From Aegilops tauschii subsp. strangulata (taxonomy: Eukaryota > Streptophyta > Magnoliopsida > Poales > Poaceae): a DNA stretch of 64,000 nt. Shown in pieces: positions 18,263-28,138 of the stretch. The notes below the pieces were generated by a model. That model did not search any database, had not been told where the DNA came from, and saw only the letters and a list, made by a program, of their open reading frames with translations. Made by a program: the position numbers and the translations under genes. The stretch is taken from positions 142,425,207 through 142,489,206 of the forward strand of contig NC_053037.3 in the NCBI RefSeq assembly GCF_002575655.3, written 5' to 3'. Positions within the stretch are counted from its first letter, which is position 1; each line of letters opens with the position of its first letter.

Positions 18263-19831
18263 TGATATGTCTCCAACGTATCTATAATTTTTGATTGCTC
18301 CATGCTATATTATATTCTATTTTGGACATTATTGGGCTTTATTATACACTTTTATATTATTTTTGGGACTAACCTATTAACTGGAGGCCCAGCCCAGAAT
18401 TGTTTTTTTGCCTATTTCAGAGTTTCGCAGAAAAAGAATATCAAACGGAGTCCAAACGGAATGAAACTTTCGGGAACATGATTTTCAGAACGAACATGAT
18501 CCAGAGGACTTGGACCCTACGTCAAGAAAGCTACCAGGAAGCCACGAGGTAGGGGGGAGCGCCTACCCCCCTGGGCGCGCCCTCCACCCTCGTGGGCCCC
18601 ATGTTGCTCCACCGACGTACTCCTTCCTCCTATATATACCTACGTACCTCAAACTACCAGAGACGGAGCCAAAAACCTAATTCCACCGCCGCAACCTTCT
18701 GTACCCGTGAGATCCCATCTTGGGGCCTGTTCCGGAGCTCCGCCGGAGGGGGCATCGATCACGGAGGGCTTCTACATCAACACCATAGCCTCTCCGATGA
18801 TGTGTGAGTAGTTTACCTCAGACCTTCGGGTCCATAGTTATTAGCTAGATGGCTTCCTCTCTCTTTTTGGATCTTAATACAATGTTCTCCCCCTCTCTTG
18901 TGGAGATCTATTTGATGTAATCTTCTTTTGCGGTGTGTTTGTTGAGACCGATGAATTGTGGGTTTATGATCAAGTTTATCTATGAACAATATTTGAATCT
19001 TCTGAATTCTTTTATGTATGATTGGTTATCTTTGCAAGTCTCTTCGAATTATCAGTTTGGTTTGGCCTACTAGATTGATCTTTCTTGCAATGGGAGAAGT
19101 GCTTAGCTTTGGGTTCAATCTTGCGGTGTCCTTTCCCAGTGACAGTAGGGGCACCAAGGCACGTATTGTATTGTTGCCATTGAGGATAACAAGATGGGGT
19201 TTATATCATATTGCATGAGTTTATCCCTCTACATCATGTCATCTTGCTTAAAGCATTACTCTATTCTTATGAACTTAATACTCTAGATGGATGCTGGATA
19301 GCGGTCGATGTGTGGAGTAATAGTAGTAGATGCAGGCAGGAGTCGGTCTACTTGTGTCGGACGTGATGCCTATGTACATGATCATACCTAGATATTCTCA
19401 TAACGATGCTCAATTCTGTCAATTGCTCAACAGTAATTTGTTCACCCACCGTAAATACTTATGCTCTTGAGAGAAGCCACTAGTGAAACCTATGGCCCCC
19501 GGGTCTATTTTCCATCATATTAATCTTCCAACACTTAGTTATTCTTATTGCCTTTTATTTTATTTTGCATCTTTATCAAAAAAATACCAAAAATATTATC
19601 TTATCATATCTATCAGATCTCACTCTCGTAAGTGACCGTGTAGGGATTGACAACCCCTTATCGCGTTGGTTGCGAGGATTTATTTGTTTGTGTAGGTGCG
19701 AGGGACTCGTGCGTGGCCTCCTACAAGATTGATACTTTGGTTCTCAAAAACTGAGGGAAATACTTACGCTACTTTGCCGCATCACCCTTTCCTCTTCAAG
19801 GGAAAACCAACGCAGTGCTCAAGAGGTAGCA
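18263..19831 (+). repeat. Sabrina-like LTR
   Basis: Begins TGATATGTCTCCAACG after a polypurine tract and ends ...AAGAGGTAGCA, about 1.57 kb. TATA box TATATATA at 18631-18638. The left neighbour is 3' internal sequence and the right neighbour is gag, so this LTR sits between two internal regions rather than at an element end. Confidence 0.75.
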
Positions 19832-20171
19832 ATCTTGTTCATCGTGATCGTAATTATATATATAATTTTTGGACTCGTGAAGGAGAAATCATCGCTGAAG
19901 CTTGGGGGAGGCTTAAGTCAATGTTATATTCATGCCCCAATCATGAGCTCTCAAGAGAAACGATTATTCAAAAAATTTATGCTCGGCTTTCTGACAACAA
20001 TCGCACCATGCTTGATACTTCTTGTACTGGTTCTTTTATGATGAAGACTATTGAATTCAAATGGGATTTATTGGAAAGAGTTAAACGCAACTCTAAAGAT
20101 TGGGACCTCGACGAAGGTAAGGAGTCAGGTATAACACCTAAGTTTGATTGTGTTAAATCTTTTATGGATAC
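19832..20171 (+). pseudogene. Sabrina-like gag fragment, left part
   Basis: Frame with EGEIIAEAWGRLKSMLYSC and GKESGITPKFDCVKSFMD, interrupted at 20171 by Gypsy-2 and continued at 32475. The expected primer binding site and gag N-terminus are missing: the LTR end joins the gag interior directly. The apparent continuation of this frame to 20343 runs into the Gypsy-2 LTR and is not real coding. Confidence 0.75.
20167..20171. repeat. Target site duplication GATAC, left of Gypsy-2
   Basis: GATAC before the LTR start TGTTGAGG is repeated at 32469-32473 after the LTR end CCACGACA. The host gag frame is restored across one copy. Confidence 0.95.
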
Positions 20172-20687
20172 TGTTGAGGATATAGACCTTGGAGTCACCC
20201 GCCAGGAGGGCCGGGTTACTCTAAGGGTCATTGCCAGAAGCCCGGAGTTAAGTTCTAAGATGATGGGCCAGAGATGGGCTGAGACCCGGATATGGCTTAA
20301 AGCCCGTAGTTACTATCATTGTTATAGTAGACTTGTAGTGTAAGGCAAGTATTGTTTAGAGTCCGAGCCGGACGCTCTTATGAGCCGGCCGGGTCTCTAA
20401 GGGCTGCTGGGCATCAGCCTCCCTATATAAAGGGAGGACCCGGTAGCGGTTTAAGGGCGACAACAATCTCATCGAAAGCCGGGCATAGCTGTTTAGCTCC
20501 CTGGCGATCGTAACCCTAATCAATAACACCTCAAACTGGACGTAGGCTTTTACCTTCACCGTAAGGGGCCGAACCAGTATAAATCCTCGTGTTCCTTGTC
20601 CCGCATAACCCCTTCAAGCTTCCTAGTTGCGATGGCTCCACGACTAAGTCCTAGCTCGAGGACATCTGCTGTGACAATTCCACGACA
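20172..20687 (+). repeat. Gypsy-2 5' LTR
   Basis: TGTTGAGG...CCACGACA, 516 bp, paired with 31953-32468. TATA box TATATAAA at 20424-20431. An ATG at 20632 opens a frame that crosses the LTR end. Confidence 0.95.
20424..20431 (+). promoter_or_regulatory. TATA box of the Gypsy-2 5' LTR
   Basis: CCCTATATAAAGGGAGG. Identical in the 3' LTR at about 32205-32212. Confidence 0.75.
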
Positions 20688-22613
20688 GTTGGCGCCCACC
20701 GTGGGGCAAGCGCACGGTGGATTTGAGTTCTTGAAGGGCAGCTTCGAAGGGCTCAAGGGATACGCTGTGGGCCGGATGACCAAGAGTCATCGCGGCAAGC
20801 TCTACATCGACGACAGGGACTGGGGCCCCGACGCCGGCTCAATTGAGTACGGGTACCGGGTCCCCTTTGGCGGAATTCATGTCTTCATTGGCAAGATTGG
20901 TGAGCCGGGCCCCGAGCCGGATCTCCGCGCCGATCTCATCGAAACGGCTCAGCGCGCACAACCCGCCCGGGCCCGGCCTGCCTTAAGGCACGCTTTTGTG
21001 GGATGCATCCATGGAGGGCCCTCTGATCCATCCGGGTCCGGTGATGAGGCGGCCGCCGGCTCTGACGGCGAGTCGGCCACTGAGTAGTCAAACTCATTGT
21101 ACCAACTTCAAGATGGCAGGCTCATGGGTTGTTCCGACGGTGACAGTATTTCGGACCTTTTTGAGCCACCAAGTCAGGTTGGAGTTTTTATGGCTGGTGC
21201 GCAGCCTGTTCAGAACCCTGCTGCTGGAGCGGGAAACCCGGTGCCTTCTCCGGCTCAGGTGCTGATGGATCTCACGGACAAAATGGCGGCCCTGTTAACC
21301 GCCACGGTTGACCCGGCGGATCAAGCCCAGCATGATGCGGAGGTGGCACAGTTGAAATTGGATCTGATAAAAGTTAAAGAAGATCTTGCGGCAGAAGGAA
21401 TTAGGCTGGCTGCAGAGCGGGCGGCTCTCGATGCCCGGACTCAGTTGATTCAGGCGCAGTCCTTACAACTCACGATGGATCAGAACGCGGCCAATGAGGT
21501 CATGAAAAGGAGGCATCAAAAGGCCCAGTCCCGACTCCCGCCGGTTTACGATCCCCGCAACCTCTTCAACACGCCAGGTGCAGGGCTAGTAACCCGCCAG
21601 GGGTCATGGCACCCGGGTCTGGACCCCTTATTCAGCCGCGAGTGATGGGGCCTCCCCAGGTGCCCCCTGCCCCGCCTCAGTATGTGCCAATACCCCCGGG
21701 TCATTATAACAACCCGCCGGAGAACATGGTCGCTGCGGCAGCACGGCTGGCGGCCCTACCAGTTGACGGTGACTCTCCGACGGCTATCGAGACCCGCCGG
21801 GTCAGGGAACTCCTTCAAACAGCGCTGGCGCAGCAAGAGGCATACTCCTACAGCCGGGACAGGATCCACTCGACCCCTCGTCCAGGCCAGAGCCCGAGTT
21901 ACAGCCGGCACATGGTCTCAGCAACCGGCTCAAGTAATGTCCGACGCCATGACCCGCCCCCTGGCCATGGCCCGTTTCCTAATGGAGCCTTTTACGCAGC
22001 AGGCCAAGCACGGCAAGAGGCGGAGCAGGCGCCTCAATTGACGGCTTACCAGACCCCCCCGGCGTATCCAACGACGTCCGTTGATGTGGGAATTTCTACC
22101 AGGACCGGGGGTGTCCCTTGTTTGGTACCAGCCATCCGTAATGAACGTCTACCTAAGGACTTCAAGGGCCCTAGGAAGGTGCCTAACTATACAGCGGACT
22201 TACAGCCTGCAGCCTGGATTGAGAGTTATGAGATGGCCATGGAATTGCTGGAAGTCAGTGAGGCGGCCATGGCCAAATATTTCACCATGATGTTAGATGG
22301 AACTGCCCGCACGTGGTTGAAAGGGTTACCGCCGAACTCCATTGGGTCTTGGGCTGAGCTGAAAGCCCGGTTCATTCAAAACTTCAAAGATACCTGCAGG
22401 CAATCTATGTCAATTGTGGATTTGACTAACTGTAAGCAGCAGGAGGGTGAGTCCACGACCCATTGGGTTCGTCGGGTCAAGGAGATCATACATTCATCAG
22501 ATAAGATGGATGCCGGCTCTGCAGTCTTAATGTTGGAACAAAACTGTCGCTTTGTGCCCCTTAAGATGAAGCTCGGGCGGCTCAGCGCGACTGCACCGAT
22601 ATGGGTACCCTAA
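20632..22613 (+). pseudogene. Gypsy-2 gag, broken
   Basis: An ATG inside the LTR (20632) opens a frame through the primer binding site (TGGCGCCCACCGTGGGGC, 20690-20707). A TAG at 21085-21087 interrupts the frame, which then continues to 21645. It shifts frame before about 21606 and again between 22590 and 22613. A coiled-coil stretch lies at about 21290-21480 (KLDLIKVKEDLAAEGIRLAA). The gag core (ARTWLKGLPPNSIGSWAELK) is near 22303-22362. Confidence 0.85.
20690..20707 (+). other. Gypsy-2 primer binding site
   Basis: TGGCGCCCACCGTGGGGC starts 2 bp after the LTR end. tRNA species not assigned. Confidence 0.8.
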
Positions 22614-23926
22614 TGGCGGCTCTTGTCAAGTACGCCGATTCCGATGGTACCAAGGATCCCCCTTCAGACGATGAAAGGGCAGCGAAGGGAAAGAAGAATG
22701 GCAGCGGCAAGGGTCCTCAGTTTAACCCGGGGAACCAAGGAGGAGGCAAGCGTAAGGCCGATGGCAGCCTAGAGTTTGTAGCCAACACCAACTCTCAAAG
22801 TAATAACCAGCGACGCAAGGGGAGGCCCCCTCCCCGAGGCGGCGGGTCAGGACCTTCTCTGGAGCAGCTGTTGAATGAACCTTGTCCGAGACATGGCTCT
22901 AGAGAGAAGCCAACGACTCATCTGTGGAAGGATTGTGCTATCATGAAGGCCTTTAAAAGCTACAATGGTCCAGGTGGCGGCTCAGGCGGCGGCTTTCATG
23001 GCCCGGGCGGCGGCTCAAATTCCGGTCCTCAGAACGGTCAAGGGGGCTTTAATCAACAGTCTGGTCTGGGTCATCAACAGCAGCATGGGGGTTATCGGAC
23101 CAACCCGAAGCAGCTTAGCGGTGGACAGTATCACGTGTTCACCACTAGTTTGTGCAAACGAGACGAGAAGCTTCACAAGAGGGCTGTTAATGCTGTTGAG
23201 CCGGCGGTTACACGCTACTTGCGGTGGTCTGAGCAGCCTATATTGTGGAGTAGGGAGGATCACCCTCCCCGGGTGGATAACCCGGGCCACCTGGCCTTAG
23301 TAGTGGCTCCTCAGGTGGGAGGCTATAAGTTCACAAAGGTATTCATGGATGGAGGCAGCAGCATCAATATCCTCTATTATGAGACTTTTCGCCGTATGGG
23401 ATTGGTTGATAAGAACCTCAGCCAGTCAAACACCATCTTCCATGGTGTGGTACCCGGTAAGTCGGCTTATCCAGTCGGCAAGATCGAATTGGAAGTGGCT
23501 TTTGGTGATGAGAACAACTACAGAGTGGAGAAGTTGACCTTTGAGGTGGTCAAGATAAGAAGTCTGTACCATGCTATATTTGGACGACCGGCTTACGCCA
23601 AGTTCATGGCACGGCCGTGTTATGTGTACTTACAGCTCAAGATGCCGGGTCACAATGGGACCATTACGGTTCACGGCAGCCGGAAGGTGGCTCTGGAGTG
23701 TGAGGAAGGTGATGCAGCTTATGCAGAGTCTGTTTGCGCCACAGAGGAGTTGAAGTTTTATAAAGACAATGTTGACCCAACAGATATGACCTCTCTGAAA
23801 AAGCCAACCACGGAGAATGAACCAGTGATGAAATTTAAATCAGCTGATGAGACTAAACTTGTTGATTTTGTTCCAGGTGACTCGTCTCAGCAGTTTAGCA
23901 TCAGTGCAAATCTGGACCCGAAATAG
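22601..23926 (+). pseudogene. Gypsy-2 gag C-terminus and protease
   Basis: Holds the finger C-x2-H-x8-H-x4-C at 22883-22936, a Gly/Asn/Gln-rich stretch (GPGGGSGGGFHGPGGGS), and the aspartic protease with FMDGGSSINILY (Asp codon at 23348). A TAG at 23924-23926 cuts the frame, which continues in phase into reverse transcriptase. Confidence 0.85.
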
Positions 23927-25560
23927 GAAAGCGCGCTCATCGAGTTCATCCGTGAGAATAGGGACATCTTCGCGTGGAAACCTTCTGACATGCCAGGTGT
24001 ACCTAGAGAACTCGCTGAGCACACTCTCAATGTTGATCCAAAATTTAAGCCGGTCAGACAGTTCCTTCGACGGTTTAACGAAGAGAGGCGGAAAGCTATT
24101 GGTGAAGAAGTGGCCCGGCTCTTGGCGGCCGGGTTCATTGTTGAGGTTTTTCACCCGGAGTGGTTGGCTAACCCGGAGTGGTTGGCTAACCCGGTGCTCG
24201 TACTCAAGAAGAATGGCACCTGGCGGATGTGTGTGGACTACACGGACTTGAACAAGGCGTGTCCGGCTGATCCTTTTGCTCTCCCCCGTATTGATCAAAT
24301 CATTGATGCTACGACAGGTTGTGCACGCTTAAGTTTCTTGGATGCCTATTCCGGGTATCATCAGATTAAGATGACAGTTAAGGACCAGGAGAAGACGGCG
24401 TTCATCACTCCCTTTGGAGCCTTCTGCTATGTGTCTATGCCCTTTGGACTCAAGTGTGCATAGGCGACTTACCAGCGTTGTGTACAGAATTGTCTTCATA
24501 AACAGATCGGGCGCAATGTTCACGCTTACGTGGATGATATTGTGGTTAAATCCATCAAGGAGGAAACCCTGATAGATGACTTAAGGGAAACCTTCGATAA
24601 TCTCCGGGTCTACAACATGATGCTTAACCCGGCCAAGTGTGTTTTTGGTGTTCCTGCAGGCAAACTATTGGGTTTCTTGGTTTCTGACAGAGGCATTGAG
24701 GCTAACCCGGAGAAGATCAAGGCTATCACCTCCCTGGCTAAGCCGGCATGTAAAAATGATGTTCAGCGTTTGGCGGGTCGCATCGCTGCTTTAAGCCGGT
24801 TTATAAGCCGTTTGGGTGAGAAAGCTATGCCCTTATATCAGTTGATGAAGAAAACTGATAACTTTATCTGGAATGATGCAGCTGATACCGCTTTTGAGGA
24901 TTTGAAAAAGCAATTGGCAGAGCCCCCCGTCCTTGCGGCTCCGGTTGATAAGGAGCCCTTGCTACTATATGTAGCGGCAAATGCACGAGCCGTCAGCGTG
25001 GCTATTGTAGTGGAGCGCAAGGAGGCGGGTAAGGAGCATCCGGTTCAGCGGCCGGTTTATTATGTCAGCGAGGTGCTCATTGAGTCCAAGCAGCGGTACC
25101 CGCATTGGCAGAAGCTCATATACGGTGTGTTCATGGCAAGCCGGAAGCTCAAACATTATTTTCAGGGTCATCCCATCACTGTGGTCAGTTCTGCCACCCT
25201 TGGTGATATTATCCAGAACAGAGAGGCTATAGGGAGAATTGCTAAGTGGGCTATAGAGTTTGGACCCCATGGCCTCAAATATGTGCCACACACTGCTGTT
25301 AAATCTCAGGCTTTGGTGGATTTCATCAATGATTGGACAGAGTCTCAAGTGCCTGAGCAAAAGCCGGATAACACTTATTGGACTATCCACTTCGATGGGT
25401 CCAGACAGTTGGAGGGCTCGGGGGCTAGTGTTGTATTGGCTTCCCCTAAAGGTGACAAGTTCCATTATGTGCTACGTTTTATGTTTCCTTGCACTAACAA
25501 TGCGGCTGAATACGAAGCTTTGCTCCACGGTCTTCGGGTGGCTAAGGAGATGAGCTTAAT
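23927..25560 (+). pseudogene. Gypsy-2 reverse transcriptase and partial RNase H
   Basis: In phase with the protease. Reverse transcriptase motifs are visible: WRMCVDYTDLNKACP, PFGL and YVDD (24527-24538). A TAG lies at 24461-24463. A perfect 18-bp tandem duplication at 24154-24189 adds six residues without breaking the frame. RNase H begins (YWTIHFDGS near 25378) and is cut about 60 residues later at a deletion joint near 25555-25562. Confidence 0.88.
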
Positions 25561-26450
25561 ATACTTGGCCCTTTGCGGTCTGGGGGCTTGATATGGTTGG
25601 GCCTTTTAAACGGTCCAAGGATAAGAAGACCCACCTCTTGGTGGCTGTTGACAAATTCACGAAGTGGGTGGAGGCTGAGCCTGTTAGCAAGTGCGATGCG
25701 GCTACGACGGTTCAATTTATGAAAAAGGTGATTTTTTGCTTCGGCTTTCCGCACAGCATCATAACTGACAACGGCACCAATCTGTCCAAGGGTGCTATGG
25801 AAGAGTTTTGTCAACGAGAGCATATCCGACTTGATGTTTCCTCAGTGGCTCACCCCCAATCCAATGGTCAAGCTGAGAGAGCTAACCAGGAGATTCTGAA
25901 GGGCATCAAGCCCCGGCTTTTGGTCCCTTTGCAACGGACGCCGGGTTGTTGGGTGGAGGAGTTGCCCTCCGTCTTATGGAGCATCAAAACTACTCCTAAC
26001 AGGTCTATAGGCTTCACGCCTTTCTTCATGGTTTATGGAGCAGAAGCAGTCCTCCCCAGCGACATCCATCACGATTCACCTCGTGTGGCGGCTTATGTTG
26101 AGACAGATAATGAACAGGCGCGCCAAGATGCTCTGGACTTGTTGGACGAACAGCGTGATGTGGCAGCAGCCCATTCAGCGATTTACCAACAAGACCTGCG
26201 CCGTTATCATAGTCGCCGGGTCAAATCCCGGGTCTTCCAGGAAGGCGACCTTGTGCTCCGGCTCATCCAGGATCAAACAGATGTACACAAGTTATCCCCA
26301 CCATGGGAAGGGCCCTTTGTGGTTAGTAAGAACTTGCACAACGGGTCATATTACCTCATTGATATTCGGGAACATAAAGATTCACGTAAATCTGAGGAGG
26401 AGACCCGTCGGCCATGGAATATAGCTCAGCTTCGGCCTTACTACACTTGA
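25561..26450 (+). pseudogene. Gypsy-2 integrase core and C-terminus (N-terminus deleted)
   Basis: Resumes at the start of the integrase core (LDMVGPFKRS), with DKFTKWVEAEPV, ITDNGTNL, PQSNGQAERANQ and a C-terminal WEGPFVVSKN. The end of RNase H and the HHCC finger are missing, and the downstream part is in a different frame from RNase H, so the deletion also shifts the frame. Stop at 26450. Confidence 0.88.
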
Positions 26451-27522
26451 GCTACCGGTTCTCGTGGTGTACATATTTATCTCAGACATGTATATATTAT
26501 GATAAGCAATAAAGCAGGACCTCTGTCCTTTTTTCTCCTCCAGTTATGCGTGTGTTATTCTTACATGCTGATTTGTGGAGGATCCGGCTTATGATCGTAT
26601 CTGAGTCTAGCCGTACGTAGTAAGGTCACTTGGGGGCTTCCTGTTCAAACATGGGTTGTATTCGAACCAAAGAGAACATAGCTGTCGTTACCCACTTGAT
26701 TGGCAAAGTGCCGAGCTCGTTGGGACGTTAACTTTGATCATATTTGAATCACAGTTTAACCCCTCTGAGAACCGACGTGGATCGTATTCGAATCAGCATC
26801 GTTAAACAATTTTAAGAATCACTTGGGGGCTTCCTGTTCAAACATGGGTCGTATTCGAACCCAAGAGAACATAGCTGTCGGTACCCTCTTGATTGGCATC
26901 GCCACACCCATTGGGGGCTATATGATCGTATCCGAATCTTGGCTTAACCCCTTTTGGGCCGGGTCTCTGGTCGTATCCGAACTGGAAGCCCCTAAGTTCT
27001 GATTTATCACAAGTTTACTCTGATTATGACAAAGTGTGCATGGCCGGGTTTCACCTGCCGGTTTAATTTTGAGTTTATCTTGTTAATTGAGCATCATGGA
27101 TGTCATCAAGGCAAGTCAATTAGAGTTAAGATACCAACCGTGCTACCCGGGTTATTTAATCCGGAAGTATGCTTACAGACCGTTAAGTGTGTTATCACGG
27201 CTATGTTCAGAGTATAACTAAGGACCAGCCTTTTTTATTCATATTCCGGGTTATCCATCTCAGACACCTGGGTCTCAGGGTGGTAAGCCGCCTTGAGACT
27301 TGTGATTTGCCTTTCTATACAGATACTTAAAGGCACCTTTTAAGGTTGAGAAGGACAAAGGGATAACTATGACCCGGAGGAACATTAAAAAGATAATTTC
27401 AAGGGATTTCAGCATTCATTACGTGCACGATGGCACGGCAGAGATAAATTGTCGCACCTAGTCTATTACAGAATTCCTCAAGTCTCAAGGTTGGAGTGTT
27501 GTTTGGTGAACCGCCAGCCGCT
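26451..27522. other. Gypsy-2 convergent spacer with tandem repeats
   Basis: The 1.07 kb between the integrase stop and the end of the antisense gene. A unit of about 193 bp, starting TCACTTGGGGGCTTCC, occurs at 26626 and again at 26819, with related shorter pieces near 26909. Non-coding as far as I can see. Confidence 0.65.
26626..27012 (+). repeat. Direct repeat (about 193 bp unit) in the Gypsy-2 spacer
   Basis: The phrases CACTTGGGGGCTTCCTGTTC and CAAACATGGGT-GTATTCGAA recur about 193 bp apart, with ATAGCTGTCG-TACCC in both units. The second unit is incomplete. Confidence 0.6.
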
Positions 27523-28138
27523 TTATGATGCCTGCTGGGTTGAAGTCCCCGGCTCGTCTTCTGCTCCGGTTGATCCCAAGACCTCGAAGGTTGACAATTT
27601 CCAGTCGATGCCGCGGAGAGCTTCGAACTGGGCTTCTTCGTCGATTAACCCGGCCAGGTTAATCTCCGGGGCGAAGGTGTGCTGGCGAGCCGGAGGAATC
27701 AGATTGAGAGCTTCATAGCGAGGGGTTGGAATCCTCTGATTCTCCGTGTTATATCCCGGCTGATACTTGGTTAAGTCGGTGTCGTTCCCGATGATGGTGG
27801 CCACCGGGCGTACAGCCTTCACACACGCCGCGAAATCCTTCTGGTCGAACGCTGAGCCGTCTTCCTTCAGGCTGGGGTAACCCAGGGCGATGTCTGCCGG
27901 GTCTAGCTCCGGCAAGAATGCTTTGGCCCGGCTCTCGCGGATGCTCGTCATAGCTCCTGGATCCGCTGCGGCAGAACTGCGAGCCGGCGCAGGACTTCGG
28001 CCAGATGAGTTGGCACCTCATTGGATAGGGCCACCACAGCTAAGGCCCGCTGTGATCCGGTGTAGAGCTGTTCCACTAGGGTGTACACGGCCTTTAACTT
28101 GGTGACCACGCTCTGGTTCAGGTTGGCGCTTCTGGAAC
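27523..28138 (-). CDS. Antisense gene of Gypsy-2, exon 7 (last, probably frameshifted)
   Basis: Acceptor TTAAACAG at 28139. The first part is helical (VVTKLKAVYTLVEQLYTGSQ) and hits TGA at 27948-27950. The shifted frame gives LDPADIALGYPSLKEDGS and ends at 27523. Either the protein stops early or a one-base change separates the halves. Confidence 0.65.

Noticed and set aside
19696..20343. 215-aa ORF as a full gene
   Set aside because: Chimera of LTR end, Sabrina-like gag and Gypsy-2 LTR; only 19832-20171 is real coding sequence.
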